Made by a program: the position numbers and the translations under genes
Shown: one piece after another, positions 45,831 to 54,906 of the stretch
Layout: each line of letters begins with the position of its first letter
How positions within the stretch are numbered: position 1 is the first letter of the stretch
Source of the DNA: Methanoregula sp. PtaU1.Bin051
GTDB lineage: Archaea; Halobacteriota; Methanomicrobia; Methanomicrobiales; Methanospirillaceae
Direction: 5' to 3'
Assembly (NCBI GenBank): GCA_002067895.1
Contig: MVRE01000014.1
Location: 44,142 to 108,141 of the forward strand
DNA: 64,000 nt
Notes under the pieces: model-generated
Databases searched by the model: none
The model's input: only the letters and a program-made list of their open reading frames with translations
What the model was told of the DNA's origin: nothing

Positions 45831-46607
45831 ATGGAATTCCTTGCGGCATGCGATCAGATTGGTCGGGCAGTCGGAGACGCAATTGCAGACCTGAAAGGAA
45901 CCACAGCAGGTGGAGAAACAATCCATATGGGTGCTGATATGACACCGACAAAGCGGATTGATCAGGCTGCTGAAGACTGCGTTGTGGAATTCCTCGATAA
46001 TCACCCCCTTTGCTCTCTTCTGATTAGTGAAGAACTGGGAAAAAGATACTTTAACGGTGAAGAGGGGACAATTTTTCTGGATCCCATTGATGGTACCTAT
46101 AATGCAGTAATGGGGATCCCGTTTTTTGCCCTTTCCATCGCGTATGCCGTGAGAGGAGAAGTCCAACAGGCATACATAAGAAACCTTGCCAGTGGCGAGA
46201 CGTTTACTGCAGTTAAGGGGAAGTTTGCGCGGTGCGATGGCAGACCGGTCAGTGTATCCTCTGTGAAAAAGCTCGATGAATCAGCAATGAGTGTTTATGG
46301 CCGTAAGTTCGATCCGACGCGCGTGATGCAGCTTGGCATGAAGCTCCGGCGGTGGCGACTCCTTGGGGCGTCTGCCCTTGAACTCTGTTATATAGGTTGT
46401 GGAAGGATTGACGGGTTTATCGATCTCCGAGGCACTTTAAGAGTGACCGATGCAGCTGCCGGAATGCTGGTTTGCACTGAAGCAGGGGGGATGGTAACTG
46501 ACCTGAACGGGGATCCGATCCAGTTCCCGAATGAAGTGACCATTGGCAGGTGTCTTGTTGCGACTAACGGTATACTGCACCATAAGGTGATCGAGTATCT
46601 GCGGTGA
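45831..46607 (+). CDS. Inositol monophosphatase / fructose-1,6-bisphosphatase family phosphatase
   Basis: A 258-aa Mg-dependent phosphatase. The metal site is seen in SEELGKRY (Glu), LDPIDGTYNAV (D-P-I-D-G-T) and RVTDAAAGMLVCTEAG (Asp). Archaeal members hydrolyse inositol phosphates, fructose 1,6-bisphosphate and NADP. The NAD kinase gene follows after six bases. In some methanogens the two activities are fused in one protein, so the pair probably balances NAD and NADP. Confidence 0.9.
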   Translation: MEFLAACDQIGRAVGDAIADLKGTTAGGETIHMGADMTPTKRIDQAAEDCVVEFLDNHPLCSLLISEELGKRYFNGEEGTIFLDPIDGTYNAVMGIPFFALSIAYAVRGEVQQAYIRNLASGETFTAVKGKFARCDGRPVSVSSVKKLDESAMSVYGRKFDPTRVMQLGMKLRRWRLLGASALELCYIGCGRIDGFIDLRGTLRVTDAAAGMLVCTEAGGMVTDLNGDPIQFPNEVTIGRCLVATNGILHHKVIEYLR

Positions 46608-46613
46608 TATTGC

Positions 46614-47426
46614 ATGAAATTCCTGCTTATATCGCGCATAGATGATGATAAAGCACTTTCTTTTACACAGAACCTCGGAAAAGATCTCCGCCGGCTTGGT
46701 CATCATGTGCAATTGTATCATGAGACTGATAATAGTTCAGGCATATCCATTTCCATGCTTGGAACAAGTCAGATGGACATTGTCGTTGTTATCGGAGGAG
46801 ATGGAACTATCTTACGTTCCGTGCAACAGATGCAGCGCCAGATCCCCCTGATTGGGATTAACTGGGGAGAAGTGGGATTCCTTGCCGATCTGGAGCCGGA
46901 TACAGCCCTTTCTTTTCTTGCATCCCTGCCGCAACACTTCGCGGTTGAACAACGGATGAGGATTACCTTTGCAAAGGATGGTGTCCACCTCGGAGATGCC
47001 TTAAACGAGGCTTTGATAGTCACAACCCGCCCGGCCAAGATGCTGCGGTTTTCAGTAATTGTTGATGGTGATCCTGCAGGTCAGTTCCGGGCGGACGGAT
47101 TGCTTATCAGCACCCCCACAGGATCGACTGCCTATGCAATGAGTGCCGGCGGCCCGATCATCGATCCACGCATCCGTGGTTTTCTTCTCGTACCACTGGC
47201 ACCCTATATGCTTTCATCCCGTCCCCAGCTGATCAGTAGTGATCGCCGCGTTGCAATCAGGCTCGAGAGTTCCAAACCTGCACACCTTGTAATTGATGGT
47301 CAGCAGACAATAGAGCTGGGGGTTGACGACACAATCGAGGTATCACAATCTCCATTTTCAGCATTGTTTGTCGATGCGGGCAGGAACTTTTTCTCTAAAG
47401 TTAATGATAAACTCCGTAAACTCTGA
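46614..47426 (+). CDS. nadK: NAD kinase
   Basis: A 270-aa protein with the NAD kinase signatures [14 protein letters not shown] (GGDGT) near residue 63, [13 protein letters not shown], the NEAL motif and [20 protein letters not shown]. It phosphorylates NAD to NADP. It is the second gene of an operon with the IMPase/FBPase family phosphatase. Length is normal. ATG 46614 is the only reasonable start. Confidence 0.94.
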   Translation: MKFLLISRIDDDKALSFTQNLGKDLRRLGHHVQLYHETDNSSGISISMLGTSQMDIVVVIGGDGTILRSVQQMQRQIPLIGINWGEVGFLADLEPDTALSFLASLPQHFAVEQRMRITFAKDGVHLGDALNEALIVTTRPAKMLRFSVIVDGDPAGQFRADGLLISTPTGSTAYAMSAGGPIIDPRIRGFLLVPLAPYMLSSRPQLISSDRRVAIRLESSKPAHLVIDGQQTIELGVDDTIEVSQSPFSALFVDAGRNFFSKVNDKLRKL

Positions 47427-47591
47427 TTCGTTATTGGTAACCGACGAAGGTTTTTACATTATTAATCGGAATACGGTTCATCATCGTTTCATTTTAACCA
47501 GTATGTTAATGAGCTATGAGAGGGAGAGGTTGGTGCATACCGGGTGAATTGAAATTGCAGCCCGTTTTCCAATTAGCCGGAGTTGATAAGG

Positions 47592-48305
47592 ATGGAAAAA
47601 TCAATAAAAACCGCAACTGATTATGCAGCATGTTCCGACACGCTTAAAAAGTATCTCGGACTCACAGGCTCACCGGTTGCGCTCATGCTTGCTGGCAAGA
47701 AAGAAATGATCCCTGAGACAGTACCTTTGGTAGAAGGAAAATTCAGGCACTGTGCGATGGTGAATATGGCCCGTAAAGAAGGGAAAATATTCTATGCAAC
47801 TGTTGAGAACCATGAATGTATGGGCGGAGCATGGGCCCTCGGGCTCCGCGAGATTACGGATACCTTGAGAAGCGGGCAGTTCTATTTCAAGCTCGGTAAA
47901 TTTGAGAGCTGGGCTTCCTGTAAAAGGACTATCGACCATATCCACCACGTTCCGGCAAACGAAACATTTGCCACAGTCTATGCCCCGCTGGAATTATCCC
48001 CGTTCACTCCGCATGTCGTTATGATCATCGCACCGCCGAGGGCTATGCTTAAGCTGGCCCAAAGTACCCTGTTCAGGCTTGGAGGCAGGATCTATCCTGA
48101 ATTTGCCGGCATCCAGTCTGTGTGTTCAGACGTATCGGCCCAGACGTATCTGACTGGAACACCAAATTTCTCGCTCGGTTGTGATGGTTCACGGAGATAT
48201 TCTGGAATTGCAGACGATGAGATGGTGATGGGAATCCCCGTTGAAATACTTCAGGAGATCTGTGATGCCATTCCAATCGTAACAGGTGCTCCGGGGTCGG
48301 TATAA
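47592..48305 (+). CDS. DUF169 family protein
   Basis: A 237-aa protein beginning MEKSIKTATDYAACSDTLKK. It contains SPVALMLAGKKE, HCAMVNMARKEGKIFYAT, ECMGGAWALGL, and a second half with PPRAMLKLAQSTLFRLGG, ending VEILQEICDAIPIV. This layout and the conserved Cys residues (HC and ECMGG) fit DUF169, common in methanogens and clostridia and of unknown function. ATG 47592 has GGAG about 10 bases upstream; the frame opens earlier at TTG 47583. Transcribed alone. Confidence 0.75.
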   Translation: MEKSIKTATDYAACSDTLKKYLGLTGSPVALMLAGKKEMIPETVPLVEGKFRHCAMVNMARKEGKIFYATVENHECMGGAWALGLREITDTLRSGQFYFKLGKFESWASCKRTIDHIHHVPANETFATVYAPLELSPFTPHVVMIIAPPRAMLKLAQSTLFRLGGRIYPEFAGIQSVCSDVSAQTYLTGTPNFSLGCDGSRRYSGIADDEMVMGIPVEILQEICDAIPIVTGAPGSV

Positions 48306-48447
48306 TCCTCTTTCAACTTTTTTATTTTCTATTCAGAGATTTTTTTGATCAATGTGTATTTACACTTATTCAAATACCATATCATAATACAAAGCTTATC
48401 AGTGCCTGAGTGAAACTATTTGTCAGGTGATCGCATTGCAGGTCTCC

Positions 48448-48939
48448 ATGAAACTCGAGATGAAGGATTCACCGGGGCAACTCGTAGCTGCGCTAAAACC
48501 CATATCAGATGTCGGCGGAAACATCATTGCTGTAATCCACCAGCGTGAACCTGATTCTACTGACGATACCCTGAGTGTCCAGATCGTACTTGAACTGCCT
48601 GAAAAAAAGATTGACAGCCTGATCGAGCTTTTACATAAAGCTGATGTTCACATCCAGCGGATAGGTCATGAGCGGCTTTTATACCGTCGCACCGTTATCC
48701 TGATCGGTCACCTGATGCATACAGATCTTTCCGACACGGTTGATAGAATCGATACGACCGGTTTTGCCGAAGTGTCCGAGCTTGCCATGAGTATGCCCGC
48801 CATCAACGAACGTTCATCGTCCCGGCTGACTATCAAGTCCGTAACCCGCGATGATATGGACAGGGCAATGGGGATCCTGCATAAAGTTGCGAATGAGAAA
48901 GACCTGCTGCTTATCGAACCTCTGGAGGAGATGGCGTGA
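48448..48939 (+). CDS. ACT-domain regulatory protein upstream of homoserine dehydrogenase
   Basis: A 163-aa protein with an N-terminal ACT domain (MKLEMKDSPGQLVAALKPIS, then GGNIIAVIHQRE) and a second alpha/beta region that may be another ligand-binding domain. There is no catalytic motif. ACT domains bind amino acids as feedback sensors. The stop overlaps the homoserine dehydrogenase start (GTGA), so it is probably a regulator of threonine/methionine synthesis. The frame extends to GTG 48427; ATG 48448 matches the ACT domain start. Confidence 0.75.
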   Translation: MKLEMKDSPGQLVAALKPISDVGGNIIAVIHQREPDSTDDTLSVQIVLELPEKKIDSLIELLHKADVHIQRIGHERLLYRRTVILIGHLMHTDLSDTVDRIDTTGFAEVSELAMSMPAINERSSSRLTIKSVTRDDMDRAMGILHKVANEKDLLLIEPLEEMA

Positions 48940-49922
48940 AAGTCGCAATTATCGGTATGGGTTCTGTCGGGCGAGGTCTTATCGAGATGATAGCAACAAA
49001 AGACCTCGGGATGATAGTGACAGGCATTGCCGATTCTAAGAGCGGAATTATCAATGAACACGGAATTGATCTCCAGAAGGCACTTGTCCGGAAAAAAGAG
49101 ACCGGGTTGTGCGGGGATCCCAAAATAAAGGCGATGGAAGTTGTAACAAACGCTAAATATGATGTGCTTGTAGAGGTCAGTCCCACCAATGCTGAGACCG
49201 GTGAGCCGGCAATCTCGTATATGAAAACGGCGATGCAACGAAAAAAACACGTTGTAACTTCGAATAAAGGGCCAATTGCCCTTGCATACAAGAAGCTTAT
49301 ATCATTGGCCAAAAAGAACGGTGTTGAACTCCGGCACGAAGCTACTGTTGCAGGTGCAATACCTGTTTTTCACACCATTGAACACGGGCTTGCAGGAAAT
49401 GAAATTTATGCAATTTACGGGATCCTCAACGGCACTTGCAACTATATCCTGACGCGGATGGCAGATGAAGGTCTCACATACGAGCAGGCGCTCCTTGAAG
49501 CACGGGAAATGGGATATGCGGAAGCGGATCCCACGTACGATGTACAGGGCATTGATGCTGCAATCAAGCTCGTGATCCTGGCAAATACGGTCTGGGGTAA
49601 TGGCGTAACCCTTGATGATGTTGACAGGACCGGTATCAATCTTCTAACACCGGACGCTATCCGGCTCGCAGAAGAAGAGGACTGCACTATCCGCCTCATC
49701 GCAGAAGCGGATAGAAGGACGGATCTCCTTCGGGTCTCTCCGAGGATTATCAGAAAGAACCACCCTCTTGTCGTCAATGGCACGCTGAACGCGATAACCA
49801 TCGTGACCGATATGGCAAGAGATATCACCCTGATTGGCAGGGGCGCAGGATCAGTCGAAACAGCGAGCGCGATCATCGGCGACCTCCTATTTATTGCAAC
49901 CTGTTATGACCGGCGTTCTTGA
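48936..49922 (+). CDS. hom: Homoserine dehydrogenase
   Basis: A 328-aa enzyme reducing aspartate semialdehyde to homoserine. The Rossmann nucleotide site is KVAIIGMGSVGRGL at the N-terminus. The catalytic half has VVTSNKGPIAL, GIDAAIKLVILAN-type sequence and ILNGTCNYILTRM, plus EADPTYDVQGIDAAIKLVIL with the catalytic Asp/Lys. No C-terminal ACT domain is fused; the separate ACT protein upstream may replace it. The start is GTG, overlapping the upstream stop. Confidence 0.95.
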   Translation: MKVAIIGMGSVGRGLIEMIATKDLGMIVTGIADSKSGIINEHGIDLQKALVRKKETGLCGDPKIKAMEVVTNAKYDVLVEVSPTNAETGEPAISYMKTAMQRKKHVVTSNKGPIALAYKKLISLAKKNGVELRHEATVAGAIPVFHTIEHGLAGNEIYAIYGILNGTCNYILTRMADEGLTYEQALLEAREMGYAEADPTYDVQGIDAAIKLVILANTVWGNGVTLDDVDRTGINLLTPDAIRLAEEEDCTIRLIAEADRRTDLLRVSPRIIRKNHPLVVNGTLNAITIVTDMARDITLIGRGAGSVETASAIIGDLLFIATCYDRRS

Positions 49923-51027
49923 ACACAGGCGCACGTACCTCCGCTTGATGAGGCAGTTCACGCTCGACAATGGTTTTTTTACTGTCAGTGAGTTTCAGAA
50001 TGCAGCACAGATCCCCCGAAGCACGGCGCAGGACTGGGTGAACAGGCTGGTTAGTGAAGGCTGCATTGTTATCCGAGGTGGCAAAAGGGGAAGGAGTGCA
50101 GCTACATATGCGGCTATAAGCGCTGTGCCGCAGAGCACCTGCAGGAGGCTATTTACAACCGTTGACGGTGAGCGGGTCGAGATTTATCATGACTGCATGA
50201 GTGGGGCATGTGCAGCGTACTGTGGTTACCACCATCTACTGGCAGGCGGGATGATTACATCGGTGGAACGCGACGGAACATTGCTCCGGGAGTGCGCCAG
50301 AATTGGCCGGCAGGATATCGATGTTGGATTGCTCCCTCTCCCCGCGGTTGGCGTTACGGCGATACAGAATGAAGGCCAATATATCATCCAGCATATCCGT
50401 TCGATTGGAGGGCCGGCATATTCGCTCTCGGATATGATGGCTCATGCGGATGGCGTTTGTAAGGTCGATATTCACCATACCGGATCCACAACTGATGGAA
50501 AAGTCTGGACCCGGGCTCTCCGGCATGTTACGATCGGGATAGATGATACGGATACAAAAGAAGGCGGCGCGACTTTTGCCCTGGCCCTGGCCCTCCTTAC
50601 CCATGTGAGTGGTATGAAGGGCGTGCTCCCTATCGCTCATCACGTCGTGATGCTCAATCCGTCTGTCTACCGAAAAACCGCAGGTAATTCCGCAAGTTTC
50701 ATCGAGATCGCCGTCGAACCCGAGAGTTGCGCAGGAATTATCGAACGGTCGAAAAAATTTATTGCCGGGGAATCACATTCCCCGGATTGGGGGATAGCGG
50801 TCCGCCGGGGTTTTATCTTGCCGGCCGGTCTGCGCGAGTTCGGGAACCTTGTAAGAACTGAAATTGTGACCCGGCCCGTAGCGGAAGCTGCTGCAGAACG
50901 ATTCGGCGTTCAGATCTTCGGAGGAAACGGGGTTATCGGGGCCCTTGGTGCCGTAGCGATGAGCCGCCTGCCCCATGAAATCCTTCTGGATCCGACAAAG
51001 GATGTTCCAATAACGCCGCAAGCCTGA
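49906..51027 (+). CDS. GIDDTD-domain protein with N-terminal winged helix, possible methanogenesis marker 11
   Basis: A 373-aa protein overlapping the end of hom by 17 bases. Residues 1-75 form a winged-helix-like domain (DNGFFTVSEFQNAAQIPRST). The middle region contains EIYHDCMSGACAAYCGYHH. The motif HVTIGIDDTDTKEGGATFAL near residue 225 is the catalytic/nucleotide signature of the TiaS-type kinase-like domain, which in TiaS helps attach agmatine to tRNA-Ile. The C-terminus ends in a Gly-rich turn GGNGVIGALGAVAMS. I recall methanogenesis marker protein 11 having this motif but cannot check. Function unproven; ATG 49906 chosen. Confidence 0.6.
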   Translation: MTGVLEHRRTYLRLMRQFTLDNGFFTVSEFQNAAQIPRSTAQDWVNRLVSEGCIVIRGGKRGRSAATYAAISAVPQSTCRRLFTTVDGERVEIYHDCMSGACAAYCGYHHLLAGGMITSVERDGTLLRECARIGRQDIDVGLLPLPAVGVTAIQNEGQYIIQHIRSIGGPAYSLSDMMAHADGVCKVDIHHTGSTTDGKVWTRALRHVTIGIDDTDTKEGGATFALALALLTHVSGMKGVLPIAHHVVMLNPSVYRKTAGNSASFIEIAVEPESCAGIIERSKKFIAGESHSPDWGIAVRRGFILPAGLREFGNLVRTEIVTRPVAEAAAERFGVQIFGGNGVIGALGAVAMSRLPHEILLDPTKDVPITPQA

Positions 51028-51072
51028 TTATGGCATTATCCATTGGCATTAAAATGCCATTTGGAGACCTGA

Positions 51073-51157
51073 TGCGAGGATCCGGATTCGAACCGGAGAA
51101 CTCCTGCGAGACTGGACCCTAAATCCAGCGCCTTTGACCGGGCTCGGCAATCCTCGC
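51073..51157 (-). tRNA. tRNA-Leu (anticodon TAG)
   Basis: The reverse strand gives acceptor GCGAGGA/TCCTCGC, anticodon stem CTGGA/TCCAG around TTTAGGG (TAG), a long variable arm typical of leucine tRNA, T arm CCGG-TTCGAAT-CCGG and discriminator A. The 5' end at 51157 lies only about 25 bases from the RACo pseudogene remnant. Confidence 0.93.
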
Positions 51158-51181
51158 GTGTTTAAAAGGTTTGTCAGTTAA

Positions 51182-52478
51182 TCGTTAATAGATATCGCAC
51201 TGAACCTCGGTATGACGACAATTGTCGGCTGTCTCGTGAACCTGACGAACGGTCAAATCGTTGATACGGATTCGGCATTAAACCGCCAGATCACGTATGG
51301 TGAAAAAGTGCTGACACGGATCGGGTTTGCCCAGAAGCCGGAAGGCCTAGCGACGCTCCAGACCGCTGCATGCGAAAGCATCAATGCTATCATCTCCTCT
51401 ATTGTCGGACGAACAAGTATCGGATCGCAGGATATCATCGGGATGACCATTGGAGCCAATACGGTCATGAACCATATAATATGCGGGATCGACCCCACGT
51501 ATCCTCAGATGGCAAATGCCGATATCGACTGCCGACGGATAGTGAGAAGTGCTCCGGAAATCGGATTAGCGATATCCCAAAATGCACCGGTATGCTGCCT
51601 GCCCAACGTCAGCCGTTTTATCGGGGGAATGCAGTCGGGGACATCATTGTTTCAGGAATTCTCGACAGCAGGGAACTGAGCATTATCATCGATCTCGGGA
51701 CGAACGACGAGATCATCCTTAGAAACAAGGACTGGCTTGCCTCGATGTTCTATGCATCCGGCCCCGCATTCGAGGGTACAGGGATTTCATCGGGAATGCG
51801 GGCAATGAAGGGATCTATCGACCATATCAGGATAGAGCCGGATACCTCGGAACTGACATATTCGGTAATTGGCGATGTCAGGCCGCGGGGCATCTGCGGG
51901 TCCGGCATCATTGACATAGCCGCAGGGATGGTGGCAGCCGGAATACTCGATTTCGCCGGTAAACTTGTTATGGATCACCCTCGTGTGAGGAACGGTCCCA
52001 ACGGACTGGAATACCCATTCATCCTTGCCAGTGATACTTCAATAAACCGGGATCTTGTGATTACACAGAAAGATATCGATTACCATATCGATTCCAAGGC
52101 GGCAGCATGTGGAGGCATTGCAGTACTTCTCAAGAAATATTACAAGGTATCCATATGGACATCCATTATGTTTATATCGCCGGTGCATTCGGTGTCTTTT
52201 CCAATTTTGAAAATGCCATCAGGTTTGGTATAATCCCGAACTTTCCCAATACAGAGTTCCGTCCAATAGGTAATGGTTCCCTATCGGGAGCGAACGCAGC
52301 ACTCGTATCTTCGGATTACATGAATATCGCGGAGAAGGCTGCCAGGATGATGGTTTATATTGATCTCCTTGTTGATACTGATTTTATTGAAGAATATTCA
52401 GCAGCTTTGAAAATTTTTGGGAAACCAGAGTTGTTTTCCCAGAGACCTGCCGTAGAGATCACTCTCTCTTCTAAATGA
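51182..52478 (+). pseudogene. Decayed RACo-type corrinoid-protein activator (ASKHA ATPase, COG3894-like)
   Basis: Three reading frames must be joined. The first runs to about 51627 (ALNLGMTTIVGCLVNLTNGQ, then APVCCLPNVSRFIGG). The second, after a lost base in GGGGGA, has NAVGDIIVSGILDSRELSII, DLGTNDEIILRNKDWL, ASGPAFEGTGISSGMRAM and GICGSGIIDIAAGMV. The third, from about 52139, has YIAGAFGVFSNFENAIRFGI. These are the ASKHA motifs of RACo/RamA-type proteins, which use ATP to reactivate corrinoid methyl carriers. The N-terminal ferredoxin part is missing, a stop precedes the remnant, and the usual phosphate-loop Asp is Asn. Confidence 0.8.
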
Positions 52479-52602
52479 TAACTTTCTGTAGGAAAAGATT
52501 ATTATTTTCACTGTTTTCAAGGCAATCGGTTCTTTTTCCTGATTACATAAAGTATTTATCAACACAGACAACACTCACGTATCGAAAGCGAGCCCTACGA
52601 GA

Positions 52603-52803
52603 ATGCAAAACAATATGAAAAAAATTCTGGAAACCTTAAAAAATGAAGCGATTGGCAGATGCAGAGAGCGGATCGAGCAGGCGGCATGTAAGGCAAAGGG
52701 ATTAATTGACAAACCGGAATGCGATGAACAAAGAGAGAAAAAGACAGAATCCGGTCAACCGTATGGAATGACTTCTTTTTTAAAAAAACGGCATGGATTA
52801 TAA
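52603..52803 (+). CDS. Small charged protein, 66 aa, unknown
   Basis: A 66-codon frame starting MQNNMKKILETLKNEAIGRC. It is rich in Lys, Glu and Arg, with an amphipathic helix over residues 5-35 and three Cys. No known family. The Met at codon 5 (52615) is an alternative start. A TATA-like AGTATTTATC near 52550 is suitably placed. The balanced charge pattern argues for real coding, but no Shine-Dalgarno is seen. Confidence 0.45.
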   Translation: MQNNMKKILETLKNEAIGRCRERIEQAACKAKGLIDKPECDEQREKKTESGQPYGMTSFLKKRHGL

Positions 52804-52804
52804 T

Positions 52805-52822
52805 ATTCCCGATTCAGGGAAT
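52805..52822. terminator. Hairpin between convergent genes
   Basis: ATTCCC-GATTCA-GGGAAT is a perfect 6-bp stem lying between the 66-aa gene and the 3' end of the ATP synthase operon, followed by an AT-rich stretch on both sides. It may terminate transcripts from either direction. Confidence 0.35.
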
Positions 52823-52866
52823 TTAAATTGGGAATAACCAATTTATCCTTCAGTGATATATTCTGT

Positions 52867-53505
52867 TTATACAGTTTTTTTCCTGCGTTCAATAATTTTC
52901 TTTACTTTTTTTAACCGGAAAAGGTCTTCCCGTTCCCGCTCATCGATGGTATTTTCTATATACTTTGCTTGTTTTTTCAATTCCGGGATCAGTACCTGTT
53001 CCAGAGCATTGACTCGCCGCCGTGTCATCTGGATCTCTCCCCCAAGTCTTCGTAGTGCGGTTTCTGTTTCGGCAAGACCTATGATAAGATCCAGTTCCAT
53101 CTCGAATTTCTCTGCTGCCTCATCGATCCTCCCGCTTACCCCGATAATGCTGTATCCCCTTTCCAGAACGCTTTTTAATACTCTTTTTTTTTCAAGTACC
53201 GGGACAGGGACACCCATGATATTTTTTCCTTTGATATCAAGTAATAGCCCTTTGCGTGTTGCAAAGGATGCTGATTTTAATGTTACGGAATCATCGACAG
53301 CAATAGCCGTTAATAATGAGCGTTGAGCTGAATCTGCAACAATCTCAAGATCGTCCCGGGATTTCGAAACGGTTTCCATAATATGGAAGAACTCCTGGAT
53401 AAGTGCATCCATCTTTTCTCGTAGGAGATCCCTCCCTTGTTCAGCAAGCCTGATCTGGGCGTTTTTCTTGATTAATTCCATGCGTGTTGGGTTGACCTGC
53501 TCCAT
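52867..53505 (-). CDS. ahaD: A-type ATP synthase subunit D (central stalk)
   Basis: A 212-aa helical protein starting MEQVNPTRMELIKKNAQIRL, the conserved subunit D opening (N-P-T-R-x-x-L). Long coiled-coil helices at both ends match the rotor shaft that turns inside the A3B3 head. LGGEIQMTRRRVNALEQVLI near the C-terminal helix is a family block. It is the last gene of the operon, three bases after ahaB. No ahaG follows. Confidence 0.94.
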   Translation of the reverse strand: MEQVNPTRMELIKKNAQIRLAEQGRDLLREKMDALIQEFFHIMETVSKSRDDLEIVADSAQRSLLTAIAVDDSVTLKSASFATRKGLLLDIKGKNIMGVPVPVLEKKRVLKSVLERGYSIIGVSGRIDEAAEKFEMELDLIIGLAETETALRRLGGEIQMTRRRVNALEQVLIPELKKQAKYIENTIDEREREDLFRLKKVKKIIERRKKTV

Positions 53506-53508
53506 GTT

Positions 53509-54906
53509 TCATCCCTTTTTATATGCCGGATGATATTTTTTAATGAAGTCCAGTTTGATTCGTTTCAATTCGTCTTCCGGGAGCATGGACATTAGATCCC
53601 ATCCGATCTCAAGAGTCCTTTCAAGACTGCGGTTCTCATCTCCCTGTGTGATGAACCTCTTTTCGAATTCATCTGCGAATTTAAGGTACTTTTTATCCAA
53701 TTCGGTCAGGGCTTCTTCACCAACAATTGCCACCAATCTCCGGAGATCTCTGCCATAGGCATATGATGCATAGAGCTGATCCGCTACATTCCGGTGATCC
53801 TCTCGCGTTTTTCCCGGTCCGATTCCAAGGTTCATGAGTCGTGAGAGGCAGGGGAGAACGTCGATAGGCGGATCAGCGCCCCTTCTGAAAAGATCCCGTG
53901 ATAGTACGATTTGCCCTTCGGTAATATATCCTGTGAGATCTGGTACTGGGTGAGTAATATCATCATCGGGCATAGTGAGGATGGGGAGCTGGGTGATTGA
54001 TCCCGTCTTGCCCTTAATCCGCCCGGCACGTTCATAAATCGTTGCAAGATCGGTATACATGTAGCCAGGATATCCTCTCCTACCGGGAACTTCCTCCCGG
54101 GCTGTGGATATTTCCCGTAATGCTTCACAATAGTTGATCATGTCTGTCAGGATTACGAGAACGTGCAGGTTATGAGTGAACGCAAGGTATTCAGCAACAG
54201 TAAGTGCACACCGTGGAGTTGCAATCCGCTCGATTGTCGGATCATCAGCAAGGTTCATGAAAAAGACTACACGTTCGAGAGCACCGGTCCTTTCGAAGTC
54301 GGTCATAAAATATGATGCTTCCTTATAGGTGATCCCCATGGCTACGAAAACAACTGCAAAGTTTTCACCTTCCCCGCGAACCTGTGCCTGACGGGCAATT
54401 TGGGCGGCAAGTTTGTTTGCGGGAAGACCAGAACCCGTAAATATCGGGAGCTTCTGACCTCTGACAAGGGTATTTAGAGCATCGATAGCCGACATGCCGG
54501 TTTGTATAAAATCTGCAGGCTTGTCCCGTGCGTACGGGTTGATCGGCATCCCGTTGATATCCAGACTGGCTTCCTGAATGACATCCGGACCCCCGTCACG
54601 GGGCTTGCCAACGCCATTGAAGATCCGACCGAGCATGTCGATAGATACATCCACCTTCGGAGGTTCCCCGGTAAACCTAACCCGGGTTTCCATATTGTCG
54701 ATCCCGCTCGTACCTTCGAATACCTGAACAACTGAAAGATCTTTTGAGACATCAAGGACTTGTCCGGTTCGTTCTTCTCCATTAGGTAGTGTGATCTGTG
54801 CGATCTCCCCGAACTTTACTCCTTTTACGGACTGAACAAAGATCAGCGGGCCTGAAACGTAACTGACCGTTTTACACTCTTTTGTCAGCAGGCTGACGTA
54901 ACTCAT
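53509..54906 (-). CDS. ahaB: A-type ATP synthase subunit B
   Basis: A 465-aa non-catalytic nucleotide-binding head subunit. [20 protein letters not shown] near residue 150 is the degenerate P-loop of subunit B. Also seen are [20 protein letters not shown] and [20 protein letters not shown]. It alternates with subunit A in the A3B3 hexamer. The start overlaps the ahaA stop (ATGA). Confidence 0.96.
   Translation of the reverse strand: MSYVSLLTKECKTVSYVSGPLIFVQSVKGVKFGEIAQITLPNGEERTGQVLDVSKDLSVVQVFEGTSGIDNMETRVRFTGEPPKVDVSIDMLGRIFNGVGKPRDGGPDVIQEASLDINGMPINPYARDKPADFIQTGMSAIDALNTLVRGQKLPIFTGSGLPANKLAAQIARQAQVRGEGENFAVVFVAMGITYKEASYFMTDFERTGALERVVFFMNLADDPTIERIATPRCALTVAEYLAFTHNLHVLVILTDMINYCEALREISTAREEVPGRRGYPGYMYTDLATIYERAGRIKGKTGSITQLPILTMPDDDITHPVPDLTGYITEGQIVLSRDLFRRGADPPIDVLPCLSRLMNLGIGPGKTREDHRNVADQLYASYAYGRDLRRLVAIVGEEALTELDKKYLKFADEFEKRFITQGDENRSLERTLEIGWDLMSMLPEDELKRIKLDFIKKYHPAYKKG

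Noticed and set aside
51370..52233. A complete 287-residue gene starting at 51370
   Set aside because: Its first 85 residues are a shadow of the neighbouring frame; only the part after about 51627 matches the ASKHA family, so it belongs to the broken gene.
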